A stretch of DNA of 64,000 bases from Methylomonas methanica (GCA_001644045.1 LUUF01000063.1:19213-83212), one strand, 5' to 3'; numbered from the stretch's first letter, positions 6,560 to 15,358 are shown. The notes: generated by a model not told the origin, from the letters alone. A program made the numbers and translations.

Positions 6560-8836
6560 CTATGGATTTGTGACTGGACCAGGTACTGCTATCAACCCTT
6601 GTGGCCGATAAACTAAACAGACGCTTGGAACGTTGCCTCGTTCTCTCGTCAGTTCCGCCAATGTGTTTCGGTCTTTCCCGGACGCACCGCCCCCATTCGG
6701 ATGGCTGTGCCAAGTACCCAGATAGCTAAGCGTATGGCTTGTGTTTTTTTCAATGACCCTGACTTGCTTTTTCAGGCCTTGAATACCAAGCAAGAATTCG
6801 TCGGTTCGAAATTCACTATCTGAAGGAGGCGGAATCAGGCCAGTGACATAAATAGTCCGTCTTCCCCAATTGATATGCCCGATTAAGACGCCTCCGGTTT
6901 CCAACGGTCTGCGCTGCTCGGTCTCCATGCGCATCTGATCTTTTAAGGCAACAGGAATCCTTAGTTCCCATTTTGATTGGCCAACGATAGAGAGAATTTC
7001 AATTTTGGACGTAGGTTGACGTAGCCAGTTAACTCCAAGTCCATCTTCCGTAAGCAATCCGACCAGAAGCTCTCCGACCTTTGGGCTACCGTTGTCGAGT
7101 AGCTCCGATGCTCGTTCGGAAATGCCGGCTGAAAACAATGAGATTTTTGCGTCAGACATTTTCATCGAAAACGATGCGCACCCCTGACCGGTGTTGATGC
7201 GATCGAAATTAGTGGCTTGATATAATGCGTTTCCAACAGGGCTGGAATCCAAGCCTAGTTGATACAGTTGGGCAACCAAATCGTCGACTCTGGGATTTCG
7301 CTCTTTTCCTTCAAGGCCAAAAAAACCAATCTTCCCGCGACCATACAGAGCAACTTGCAGCAGTGGTGCGCCGAAATGTTTTGGGCTAATCATGCTAAGA
7401 GCATCTTGGACAGAGCTAGAAGCCGTCGCGTCGATAATTAGCCCGCTACATTTTGCAAATAGATCGGGCTTGTTTTGCAAAAGTGAAATGACATCTTCGA
7501 GGGAATTTTTGACTGGAGTAACGTTGGCGCCAATTTGCCTTAGCAGGTTTTTAGTTAACCAAACTTTGGGGAGCATGAATTCGGCAGCGGCAGAATTCGC
7601 CACTGCATGCCTAGCGGTGTTATGTGGCGAAAAACAATCCTTATCATAAAGCCTAAACGGACCATGCCCAGAGCGAGCTAGATGCATGGCAATTTTTGAG
7701 CCTAGACTGCCACAGCCGATCATGGCAATTTCCTTGCGGCGGTCGGATTCATCGAAATTACGATCCGACGTTTCGGCTAGTAACTGTTGGCTCACTTTCT
7801 GAATCAGCACTAATGGGAATACCGATGTTCGAGTCAATTGCAGTCGGCGGTTTTCATCCGCAGTAAAACTAATTCCATAAGGGATGACTTCAATATCACT
7901 GCCTTCGCCAATCAGATTGCAGGGACGTTTCACGGCAAATAGGACTGTTACTTCCAGCGTTTGCTCTATCAGAGGTAGGGTAATATTTTCGGTAATCTCC
8001 TTCAGGCGGTTTTCCAATCCCGATCGACAGCCATAGCTTTCGGCTCTGAGTAGCAGCTGCTCTAGGTTGTCGACATCATCCGGCTGGTAAATATCAATCG
8101 TTTTCTTGGTACCGCCTGAAATAACGATTGCCAGCGAAAAATAGCTTTTAAACGACGAGCGCTCATCGTTTCCTATCCTAAATTTTCGAATGGCTTCACT
8201 GATGTTGGCGTATAAGGTGTTTTCATCAATGATCCGACCCGAATGTCCGACGATAGACTGCCAATATTCATATCTGAGATATTGACTTATTGGGTTCTTC
8301 GCGTTGGCCATGCGCTCGCGAATGATAGCGATATTGGTAACAATAGTCCCATCGACGCTATCCCTTCGAATGGGCTCCCACCCTTGACCTGAGCAATCAA
8401 GCAACTCGCCGGTCGCAGCCTTGCCTAACCAATCGGCGAGTTGGTTGATAATGCCATTCATCCAATCCGGTTCATGCAATAAGTCGTCAAGTCTGCCTTC
8501 ATAAATGCAAGGCGAAACTAACTCCCCTGGCCTGCCCGGATTGATATGCGGGTGAGCACGGTTGAAATCGGCGCGTAAAAAAAGCCTGGGTGCATGGGCT
8601 GGAAAAGAGGTTGGAAACACAATTTTTACCCATTCCGTTGCCTTGACGCCTGTTGCCGTTATGCCTTTATCCCTTGCATCGCGAGGCAATGGAACGTCTA
8701 TGTTGATTTCGATTGCCCAGTTATCCTGCTTGTCCTTGCTGGGAGTGGTGGTTACCCCGTTGACAGAAGGATGAACTGAAATTTGGTCAATCGCTGCTTT
8801 CACAGCGATTGGTAGTTCCTGTGACAGAAATCCCAT
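6560..8836 (-). CDS. Fused E2-E1-JAB ubiquitin-like conjugation/deconjugation protein
   Basis: One 758-aa chain (numbered from the ATG at 8836) joins three activities. Residues 1-150 form an E2-like domain with FPAHAPRLFL, HPHI and a Cys in SPCIYEG (about C110). Residues 365-600 form a ThiF/E1 domain with AMIGCGSLGSK and a candidate catalytic Cys in GQGCASFS (about C553). Residues 640-758 form a JAB/JAMM peptidase with E646 (PLETGGVLIG) and a WHSHPNGG segment, with Ser and D722 following. It resembles Cap2 and Cap3 of type II CBASS joined in one protein, but no CD-NTase gene is nearby. A TTG at 8875 is an alternative start. The gene overlaps or abuts the upstream MBL gene. Confidence 0.85.
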   Translation of the reverse strand: MGFLSQELPIAVKAAIDQISVHPSVNGVTTTPSKDKQDNWAIEINIDVPLPRDARDKGITATGVKATEWVKIVFPTSFPAHAPRLFLRADFNRAHPHINPGRPGELVSPCIYEGRLDDLLHEPDWMNGIINQLADWLGKAATGELLDCSGQGWEPIRRDSVDGTIVTNIAIIRERMANAKNPISQYLRYEYWQSIVGHSGRIIDENTLYANISEAIRKFRIGNDERSSFKSYFSLAIVISGGTKKTIDIYQPDDVDNLEQLLLRAESYGCRSGLENRLKEITENITLPLIEQTLEVTVLFAVKRPCNLIGEGSDIEVIPYGISFTADENRRLQLTRTSVFPLVLIQKVSQQLLAETSDRNFDESDRRKEIAMIGCGSLGSKIAMHLARSGHGPFRLYDKDCFSPHNTARHAVANSAAAEFMLPKVWLTKNLLRQIGANVTPVKNSLEDVISLLQNKPDLFAKCSGLIIDATASSSVQDALSMISPKHFGAPLLQVALYGRGKIGFFGLEGKERNPRVDDLVAQLYQLGLDSSPVGNALYQATNFDRINTGQGCASFSMKMSDAKISLFSAGISERASELLDNGSPKVGELLVGLLTEDGLGVNWLRQPTSKIEILSIVGQSKWELRIPVALKDQMRMETEQRRPLETGGVLIGHINWGRRTIYVTGLIPPPSDSEFRTDEFLLGIQGLKKQVRVIEKNTSHTLSYLGTWHSHPNGGGASGKDRNTLAELTRERGNVPSVCLVYRPQGLIAVPGPVTNP

Positions 8837-8840
8837 GCGA

Positions 8841-10016
8841 TCAACCGTGTGGTTTTGGGGTTGCGCTTGAGGCAAGACCAGCGCCTAAGGTAATGTTGCT
8901 TGCCCTTTTGGGGCTTTTTTGGGGGCCGCCAGAAGTTAGAGTGATTTCCATGACCTCTTGGTCTTTGGTGCTAGTGCAGACAAATTCACCGCTGACATTA
9001 GCCGCGATCGCTTCGTATTCTTTTTTGGCGCCCCAGCACGGCGGATCGTTATCATCGTCTTTGATGACATTGCTGCTGGCGATAAGTTGGGCGTAGCGTT
9101 TTGCTTGAGACAGCGCCGATTTTGCGTCTTCGTCCACTTTTGGGTTCTTTGAACGGCTCCAACTGTCTTCCGACAGAGTGTGCCAGGAACAATGATGTGG
9201 TGTTAATAAGATGTCGTAGCTTAAACAGTGCGGTGCATTTTGGTGTTTGCGCCACAGTTCGCGCCAGATTGCGACTTCCGCGTCGCCTCCACACAAAAAA
9301 ATGTTGGTTTTAGAGCCGTAGGGCTGTGCGGCAATTTTAAATTGCAAGATGACGCTTGAGTGATTCTTGGATAGTCGATCTTCATCTTCAACATCCTTAG
9401 CCTGCAACGGGCCAAGTACATAGACTTCGACCATTTGCGTTTCTCGTTCATTAATTTTGGTAAAGGTTATATCAACCTCAGTCAAAATCGCTTCCAGGCC
9501 ATCGGTTTTGCCATCTTCATCCTTGCCGATAATGCGGATGCGATCACCAGCTTCGCCGATTTTTTTGGCGTTTTTATACAAGTTGACGCGGCGTTTCGCT
9601 TCTGTATTAAAGTCTTTTGCATCTTCGCACAAGGTGTGACCAGTGCGTTTGTCTGCGCGCCGCCACACGATCGGGGACGACCAAATTTCTTGAATAATGA
9701 TTTTTGCTTGTTCGCCTTCCTTGGGCTCCTTGTAGTCATCAACAGCGCCAAGATGGAAATGTTTGGCCAAACCTCTCACATGATCTTGGTCAGGATGTGT
9801 TTGCAGGAAAACATCTATGTAGGGGCGTCCTTTCGAATCGTTTTTAAGGCGACTTCTCAGCTCGCTGGCGACGTCGAAATAATCTTCATTGGCTTCGTCG
9901 TCAGCGCTATCGCGGATGTTCATGTCGATCAAAATCTTGGTTTGGCTGGCGTCGTCAAGCTCAATCAGCGTCATATCGCCGTTACCAACCGGAAAAAATG
10001 TAATTTGTGTACTCAA
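8841..10016 (-). CDS. ComEC/Rec2-like metallo-beta-lactamase-fold hydrolase
   Basis: The 391-aa protein begins STQITFFPVGNGDMTLIEL and carries LQTHPDQDHVRGL, an H-x-D-x-D-H metal motif at about residues 74-79 as in ComEC/Rec2-type MBL proteins. NHSSVILQF, FLCGGDAE and LLTPHHCS follow at the expected later metal positions. No membrane segment is seen, so it is a soluble hydrolase. The start is TTG at 10016 with AGGAG upstream. It is the first gene of a three-gene operon with the E2-E1-JAB protein. The C-terminus is a low-complexity tail ending PKPHG, so its last residue is Gly, as in proteins attached by E1/E2 systems. Its substrate is unknown. Confidence 0.75.
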   Translation of the reverse strand: MSTQITFFPVGNGDMTLIELDDASQTKILIDMNIRDSADDEANEDYFDVASELRSRLKNDSKGRPYIDVFLQTHPDQDHVRGLAKHFHLGAVDDYKEPKEGEQAKIIIQEIWSSPIVWRRADKRTGHTLCEDAKDFNTEAKRRVNLYKNAKKIGEAGDRIRIIGKDEDGKTDGLEAILTEVDITFTKINERETQMVEVYVLGPLQAKDVEDEDRLSKNHSSVILQFKIAAQPYGSKTNIFLCGGDAEVAIWRELWRKHQNAPHCLSYDILLTPHHCSWHTLSEDSWSRSKNPKVDEDAKSALSQAKRYAQLIASSNVIKDDDNDPPCWGAKKEYEAIAANVSGEFVCTSTKDQEVMEITLTSGGPQKSPKRASNITLGAGLASSATPKPHG

Positions 10017-10149
10017 GCTGAGTCTCCTAAAAAGGATGAATAAACACTATATGTTCTAATAATTTAACAAAAACATCACAACATCTAGTGGCTAGTGTCA
10101 ATATAGGGTTGCCTATTTTCATTTCAAGCCCCTCCTTAAAATAAATCTA

Positions 10150-10264
10150 TTGCATCAATGCAATTGACGCATTTTTATGCTAGCACCATTTTGCTGGTCG
10201 TCAAGTATATTTTTGCATCAACTTGTGTGATGCAGTAATTATGACTAAGATATGCATCAATGCA
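10150..10264. promoter_or_regulatory. Triple TGCATCA operator array in divergent promoter region
   Basis: Three dyads share TGCATCA: TTGCATCAATGCAA (10150-10163), TGCATCA with TGATGCA (10214-10234), and TGCATCAATGCA (10253-10264). The last ends 20 bases before the half-HsdS start. They lie between the leftward MBL operon and the rightward restriction operon, so one repressor could control both. No dedicated regulator gene is evident. Confidence 0.5.
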
Positions 10265-10284
10265 CTCAAGGTTGTAAGTAAGAC

Positions 10285-10860
10285 ATGAAGCTCCTAAAAC
10301 AAATCGCCACCATCCGCGCGGGTCATCCTTTTCGCGGCAAGATCGAGGAAGATCCCAATGGAAACGCGCGCGTGATTCAGATGAAAGATGTTGACGCCGA
10401 GCGTGGTGTTAACTGGGACAGCTTGGTGGTAACCGATTTGCCGGGGAAGAAACAACCGGATTGGTTGAAGCCCGGCGATTTGCTGTTTGCGGCCAGAGGC
10501 AATCGCAACTTTGCTCTGCTATTGGAGGAAGTGCCGTTCGACACGGTGTTGTCCCCGCATTTTTTTCACCTTACTGTGAAACGCGAGGCCAAGGTTCTGC
10601 CTGGCTTTTTGGCTTGGCAGGTCAATCAGGAACCGATCCAGCAATATTTGCAAAAATCGTCGCACGGCAGCCAGGTGCAGGCGATTGGTCGGCAAGAATT
10701 GGAAAACATGGCGCTGGCGATACCGCCGCTTGAAAAGCAGCATGCCATCGTGGCGTTGAACAAAACTTGGCAGCAACAGCTGCGGGTGATGGTCGCCTTA
10801 ACCGACAATATGCAGCGTACGATGACCGGCATTACTCGCCAGTTGCTGCGTGATAACTAG
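10285..10860 (+). CDS. Half-length HsdS-like specificity protein (single TRD)
   Basis: The 191-aa protein looks like one half of a type I specificity subunit. It has one target-recognition domain (MKLLKQIATIRAGHPFRGKI, then VIQMKDVD, LKPGDLLFAARGN) followed by one conserved helical spacer (IPPLEKQHAIVALNKTWQQQLRVM). Complete HsdS proteins have two of each and are about 400 aa, like the one at 13340. Half-S proteins can dimerise to make a symmetric specificity unit. It precedes hsdM by only 20 bp, in the operon controlled by the TGCATCA array. It could be an alternative specificity subunit or a regulatory variant. Confidence 0.7.
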   Translation: MKLLKQIATIRAGHPFRGKIEEDPNGNARVIQMKDVDAERGVNWDSLVVTDLPGKKQPDWLKPGDLLFAARGNRNFALLLEEVPFDTVLSPHFFHLTVKREAKVLPGFLAWQVNQEPIQQYLQKSSHGSQVQAIGRQELENMALAIPPLEKQHAIVALNKTWQQQLRVMVALTDNMQRTMTGITRQLLRDN

Positions 10861-10879
10861 AAAAACAAGAGAACCCGCT

Positions 10880-12403
10880 ATGAACGAAACCATGGATCCA
10901 ATCAAACAGGACGACATCAATAAAGCCGTATGGGCCGCTTGCGACAGCTTTCGAGGCACCGTCGACCCCAGTATTTACAAGGACTACGTCCTAACCATGC
11001 TATTTCTGAAATACATCTCGGATGTCTGGCAGGATCACTACGACCAATACCAAAAAGAACATGGCGACGAGCCTGAATTGATAGAAGAGCTGCTTAAAAG
11101 CGAGCGATTTGTCCTTCCCAAATCTGCTGGTTTTTACAATCTATTTGATCGTCGGCATGAACCCGGCAATGGCGAGCGCATCGACCAGGCCTTGCATGCC
11201 ATCGAAGAAGCCAACATCACCAAGCTGCGCGACGTATTCCAAGACATCAGCTTCAATTCCAATAAGCTGGGCGACGACAAACAGAAAAACAACATTCTGC
11301 GTCATCTGCTGGAAGACTTTAATAAATCCAGCTTGGATCTGCGTCCTTCGCGGATCGGCAAGCTGGACATCATTGGCGGTGCTTACGAGTTTTTAATCAA
11401 AAACTTTGCCGCCAGCGCCGGCAAGAAAGCCGGCGAGTTTTATACCCCACCGGAAGTGTCCGACCTGATCGCCGAAATTCTGGAGCCGCGCGAAGGCGAT
11501 GAAATTGGCGATCCAGCCTGTGGTTCCGGGTCTTTGTTAATGAAATGCGGCCGTAAAATTCGGGAAAACTTCAACGGCTCCAAAAAATATGCACTGTTCG
11601 GCCAGGAAGCCATCGGTTCCACCTGGGCGCTGGCCAAAATGAACATGTTCCTGCACGGCGAAGACAATCACCGCATCGAATGGGGCGACACCTTGCGCAA
11701 CCCCAAATTGCTCAATCCGGATGAGACGCTCAAGCATTTCGACATCGTGACCGCCAATCCGCCGTTCTCGCTGGAAAAATGGGGTTACGAAGAGGCCCAG
11801 CATGATCGATTCGGTCGTTACCGCCGTGGCTTTCCGCCCAAAACCAAGGGCGACTATGCCTTTATCCTGCACATGATCGAAACCCTCAAGCCCGGCACCG
11901 GGCGCATGGGTGTGGTCGTGCCGCACGGCGTGTTGTTCCGTGGCGCTGCCGAAGGCCAGATCCGCAAAAAACTGATTGAAGAAAACTTGCTGGATGCCGT
12001 CATTGGCCTGCCGGAAAAACTGTTTTACGGCACCGGCATTCCTGCGGCGATTTTGATTTTCAAAAAACGGAAAACCGATGACAAGGTATTGTTCATCGAC
12101 GCCAGTCGCGATTACCGCGACGGCAAAAACCAGAATTTCCTGCGCATGGAAGACATTCAGAAGATCGTCGCTACCTATCGCCAGCGCCTATCGGTGGATA
12201 AATACGCCTACTTGGCTAGCCTGGAAGACATTCAGGAAAACGACTTCAACCTGAACATTCCGCGCTACGTCGATACTTTTGAGGAAGAGGCGGAAATCGA
12301 CTTGCTGGCAGTGCGCAAGGAACGCGAGCAGTTAAAGGCGCAATTGGCTGAGTTGGAAATCGAAATGAACCACTACTTGAAAGAGTTGGGTTATGACGCT
12401 TGA
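10880..12403 (+). CDS. hsdM: Type I restriction-modification DNA methyltransferase
   Basis: The 507-aa protein has the N-terminal helical HsdM domain (DDINKAVWAACDSFRGTVDPSIYKDYVLTMLFLKYISD), the SAM site DPACGSGSL at about residue 210, and the N6-adenine catalytic motif NPPF at about 292. The C-terminus is a coiled coil (EEEAEIDLLAVRKEREQLKAQLAELEIEM) that would contact HsdS. It methylates adenine within the sequence chosen by HsdS, protecting host DNA from HsdR. The ATG at 10880 (MNETMDP) is preferred because the family begins there; an ATG at 10850 lies inside the half-HsdS gene. Confidence 0.95.
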   Translation: MNETMDPIKQDDINKAVWAACDSFRGTVDPSIYKDYVLTMLFLKYISDVWQDHYDQYQKEHGDEPELIEELLKSERFVLPKSAGFYNLFDRRHEPGNGERIDQALHAIEEANITKLRDVFQDISFNSNKLGDDKQKNNILRHLLEDFNKSSLDLRPSRIGKLDIIGGAYEFLIKNFAASAGKKAGEFYTPPEVSDLIAEILEPREGDEIGDPACGSGSLLMKCGRKIRENFNGSKKYALFGQEAIGSTWALAKMNMFLHGEDNHRIEWGDTLRNPKLLNPDETLKHFDIVTANPPFSLEKWGYEEAQHDRFGRYRRGFPPKTKGDYAFILHMIETLKPGTGRMGVVVPHGVLFRGAAEGQIRKKLIEENLLDAVIGLPEKLFYGTGIPAAILIFKKRKTDDKVLFIDASRDYRDGKNQNFLRMEDIQKIVATYRQRLSVDKYAYLASLEDIQENDFNLNIPRYVDTFEEEAEIDLLAVRKEREQLKAQLAELEIEMNHYLKELGYDA

Positions 12404-12473
12404 TATGTCCAATTTGAGACGCACTGCGTCACGAATTACTCAGAACTAGATCGTTACTGATAAAGAGGGGTTT

Positions 12474-13328
12474 ATGACAACTAACATCGAACAAAAGCAC
12501 CATCAAACTTTTGAAGCGATCAAGCACACTGACGCGAATGGTGGCGAATATTGGCTCGCCAGAGCGTTAGCTAAAATTCTGGGTTATGCCGAATACCGCA
12601 ACTTTCTGCCGGTCATCGAACGAGCCAAAATTGCTTGCGAAAACAGTGGCCAACCGCTGCAAGACCATTTCGTGGATATGCACGAGATGGTTAGCATTGG
12701 TTCTGGTGCAGAGAGGGAGATGGAATCTTACGCTCTCTCGCGTTATGCCTGTTATCTGATCGTACAAAACGCCGATCCGTCCAAACCCGTAATTGCCAAC
12801 GGTCAGACCTATTTTGCGATTCAGACCCGGAAACAGGAATTGCAAAATGATGATGCCTTTAATCAGCTTAAAGAAGATGAAAAGAGGCTGTTTTTGCGTA
12901 ATGAGCTCAAAGAGCATAACAAACACCTCGTGGAAGCCGCCGCGAATGCGGGTGTGGAAAGTACGCTTGATTTCGCTGTCTTCCAAAATCACGGTTACAA
13001 AGGACTATACGGCGGTTTGGATGCAAAGGGCATCCACGCCAAAAAAAGCCTGAAAAAATCTCAAAAAATTCTCGATCACATGGGCAGTACAGAATTGGCA
13101 GCCAATTTGTTTCGCGCCACCCAAACCGAGGAAAAACTTAAACGGGATAACATTCAGGGAAAACGTCAAGCGAACCAGACCCACTTTGAGGTCGGTCAAA
13201 AGGTAAGGCAAACCATACAGTCTTTGGGGGGCACCATGCCTGAAAATCTGCCAACACCCAAACAAGGCATAAGCAAAATTGAGCAACAGCAAAAGCTCCT
13301 GCAACAGGACGATGATGAAGCATCTTAA
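12474..13328 (+). CDS. dinD: DinD-like DNA-damage-inducible protein
   Basis: The 284-aa protein matches DinD: HHQTFEAIKHTDANGGEYWLARALAKILGYAEYRNFLPVIERA at the start, then GSGAEREMESYALSRYACYLIVQNADPSKP and FAIQTRKQEL. Escherichia coli DinD is SOS-induced and inhibits RecA filaments. Here it sits between hsdM and hsdS, a placement seen in many type I loci, and may damp RecA-linked responses when restriction cuts DNA. The start has AGAGGGG upstream. No LexA box is evident just ahead of it, so expression probably follows the restriction operon. Confidence 0.88.
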   Translation: MTTNIEQKHHQTFEAIKHTDANGGEYWLARALAKILGYAEYRNFLPVIERAKIACENSGQPLQDHFVDMHEMVSIGSGAEREMESYALSRYACYLIVQNADPSKPVIANGQTYFAIQTRKQELQNDDAFNQLKEDEKRLFLRNELKEHNKHLVEAAANAGVESTLDFAVFQNHGYKGLYGGLDAKGIHAKKSLKKSQKILDHMGSTELAANLFRATQTEEKLKRDNIQGKRQANQTHFEVGQKVRQTIQSLGGTMPENLPTPKQGISKIEQQQKLLQQDDDEAS

Positions 13329-13339
13329 GGGGCCAAGCT

Positions 13340-14518
13340 ATGATTTATAAAGGTAACCATAAACTTGGGGATTTTTTTACCAGCCGTCGGGAACGCGGAA
13401 CGCCAGGCTTGCCGATGCTTTCGGTCACCATGAATAACGGTGTGGTGACGCGGGAATCGCTGGATAGAAAGATGGAAACCAATTTATCCGACGAAGAGCA
13501 TTTGTTGGTGCGCGAAGACGATATTGTCTACAACATGATGCGCATGTGGCAGGGTGCATCCGGTTTGTCCGATAGGGATGGTTTATTAAGTCCGGCCTAT
13601 GTCGTACTGGCGCCCAAGAAAGGCATCGATCCTTTATATGCTTCCTATTTATTTAAAAGCTCTCGGCTCATTTATTTGCTTTGGGCCTATTCCTATGGAC
13701 TAACCTCCGATAGGTTGCGTCTGTATTTCAACGATTTCAAACGTATTCCGGTCAATATCCCGTCGCTATCCGAGCAAAGAAAAATTGGAAAAATACTATT
13801 GGCTTGGGATAGAGCCATTTCAATTACTGAGAAATTGCTTACTAACTCCCAACAGCAAAAATTAGCGTTAATGCGACAATTGATTACTGGAAAAGTTAGA
13901 CTTTCGGGGAGCAATAAAAAGTGGCTTAAGGTTCACTTATCAGATATTTGTGAAATTGGTGCAGGCTATTCGGCTCCGCAAGAAGATAAGTATTTTACTC
14001 AAGGTAAATATAGTTTCTTTAGGGTCTCTGACATGGGAGGTTCTTCTGCCAGATGGCTTACACAGTCAAGAGACAAAATTAATAAAATGGCCATTCAAGA
14101 CTGTGGAATGAAGTTAATCCCTCAAGGCGCAACACTTTTCACTAAAAGCGGAGCATCACTTTTATTAAATCAACGAGCCCAACTTAAAAATCCAGCATAT
14201 ATCGTTAGTCATATTGGTTATGCAAAAGCAAAGAATAAATGCTGCGATGATTTTATATATTTTTTGATGTCTTCAATTGACTTTAATAGTTACTCAGCAG
14301 GTACAAGCCTTCCAGCATTACAGTTATCAACGTTGTCAAAAGTTTATGTTCTAGTACCTGAGTTAGAAGAACAAGAGAAAATTGCCGCCGTCCTTAATAT
14401 CGCCGACCGCGAAATCGCAACTCTACAACAAAAACTCGCTTGCCTGAAGCAAGAGAAAAAAGCCCTAATGCAACAACTACTCACCGGTAAACGCCGCGTG
14501 AAGGTCGATGAGTCATGA
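13340..14518 (+). CDS. hsdS: Type I restriction specificity subunit
   Basis: This full-length HsdS of 392 aa has two target-recognition halves. TRD1 begins GNHKLGDFFTSRRERGTPGLPMLSVT and ends with the spacer IPSLSEQRKIGKILLAWDRAI. TRD2 begins LKVHLSDICEIGAGYSAP and ends with VPELEEQEKIAAVLNIADREI and QQKLACLKQEKKALMQQLLTGKRRV. The repeated EQ-KI spacer pair is the family hallmark. The second half is richer in A+T than its neighbours (about 13,900-14,350), suggesting exchange of that recognition domain. The stop overlaps the next gene as ATGA. Confidence 0.93.
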   Translation: MIYKGNHKLGDFFTSRRERGTPGLPMLSVTMNNGVVTRESLDRKMETNLSDEEHLLVREDDIVYNMMRMWQGASGLSDRDGLLSPAYVVLAPKKGIDPLYASYLFKSSRLIYLLWAYSYGLTSDRLRLYFNDFKRIPVNIPSLSEQRKIGKILLAWDRAISITEKLLTNSQQQKLALMRQLITGKVRLSGSNKKWLKVHLSDICEIGAGYSAPQEDKYFTQGKYSFFRVSDMGGSSARWLTQSRDKINKMAIQDCGMKLIPQGATLFTKSGASLLLNQRAQLKNPAYIVSHIGYAKAKNKCCDDFIYFLMSSIDFNSYSAGTSLPALQLSTLSKVYVLVPELEEQEKIAAVLNIADREIATLQQKLACLKQEKKALMQQLLTGKRRVKVDES

Positions 14519-15348
14519 ACGCTGCCACCCACTTCGCCGAAATCGACCGCCTCAAATCCCTCCTGGACAGCCTGAGGCCATTGCCGGAACACACCGTCCG
14601 CACCCTGCATGAACAGCAAGTGCTGGAATGGACTTACCATTCCAATGCCATCGAGGGTAATACCTTAACCCTGAAGGAAACTAAGGTGGTGCTGGAAGGC
14701 ATTACCATCGGCGGCAAGCCGTTGCGCGAGCATTTCGAGGTGATCAATCACAAGGAAGCCATCGATTATGTCGAAGCCATCGTGCATAACCAGGAAGCCT
14801 TGAGCGAATGGCAAATCAAATCTATTCATCATCTGGTGCTGAAAAATATCGATGATCGCAACGCCGGCCAATACCGGCAGGAAAACGTGGTGATCGCCGG
14901 CGCCGAGCATCTGCCGCCGGATTATATTAAGGTGCCGGAAGCGATGGCGGGGTTGGTGGATTGGTATCAGAAAGCGACTGGTTTAGATTCCCCCTCACCC
15001 CAACCCTCTCCCGCTGAAGAGGGAGTTTTACCAATGCACCCGGTGGAATGCGCCGCCCGCTTGCACGTCGATTTCGTCGGCATCCATCCGTTTGTCGACG
15101 GCAATGGCCGTACCTCGCGGTTATTGATGAACTTTGAACTGATGCGGCGCGGCTTTTTGCCGGTGATCATTCCGGTCGAAAATCGTTTGGCCTATTACGA
15201 TGCCTTGGACACCGCGCATACCCGCGGAGATTACAGTCTGTTTATCGAACTAGTGGCCAGCCTGGAGCAAGCCGCCTTGGAACGTTATCTGCGGATAGTA
15301 CAAGGTGATAACTCCGTCCCCTCTCCCTCCGGGAGAGGGCTAGGGTGA
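14515..15348 (+). CDS. Fic-domain AMP-transferase family protein
   Basis: The 277-aa protein has the catalytic Fic motif HPFVDGNGR at about residue 191 and an N-terminal inhibitory helix SNAIEGN at about 42, as in class II Fic proteins that hold themselves inactive. Fic enzymes transfer AMP to hydroxyl groups of target proteins. A low-complexity stretch (SPSPQPSPAEEGVLP) just ahead of the catalytic region, and the C-terminal tail (SVPSPSGRGLG), are both encoded by a CCCTCACCC/CTCTCCC genomic repeat. That repeat appears to have inserted in frame. The gene is translationally coupled to hsdS. Its role within the restriction operon is unknown. Confidence 0.88.
   Translation: MNAATHFAEIDRLKSLLDSLRPLPEHTVRTLHEQQVLEWTYHSNAIEGNTLTLKETKVVLEGITIGGKPLREHFEVINHKEAIDYVEAIVHNQEALSEWQIKSIHHLVLKNIDDRNAGQYRQENVVIAGAEHLPPDYIKVPEAMAGLVDWYQKATGLDSPSPQPSPAEEGVLPMHPVECAARLHVDFVGIHPFVDGNGRTSRLLMNFELMRRGFLPVIIPVENRLAYYDALDTAHTRGDYSLFIELVASLEQAALERYLRIVQGDNSVPSPSGRGLG
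14991..15029. repeat. CCCTCACCC-type repeat inside the fic gene
   Basis: CCCCTCACCCC is followed by CCCTCTCCC and, after a short loop, GAGGGAG. It resembles copies at 15318-15352 and 15684-15785. It adds about 15 codons to Fic without breaking the frame. Confidence 0.55.
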
Positions 15349-15352
15349 GGGG
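15318..15352. repeat. CCCTCACCC-type repeat at the fic 3' end
   Basis: CCCTCTCCC and GGGAGAGGG flank a short loop and are followed by GGGTGAGGGG, the reverse of the copy at 14991. It encodes the last residues and the stop codon of Fic. Confidence 0.55.
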
Positions 15353-15358
15353 ATTAAC

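Noticed and set aside
5910..10016. CBASS or Bil system
   Set aside because: E1, E2 and JAB domains fit both, but there is no CD-NTase, Ubl or separate E2/JAB gene. It is treated as a distinct arrangement.
10150..10264. CRISPR array
   Set aside because: The repeats are 7-14 bases, palindromic and irregularly spaced. No cas gene is in the window.
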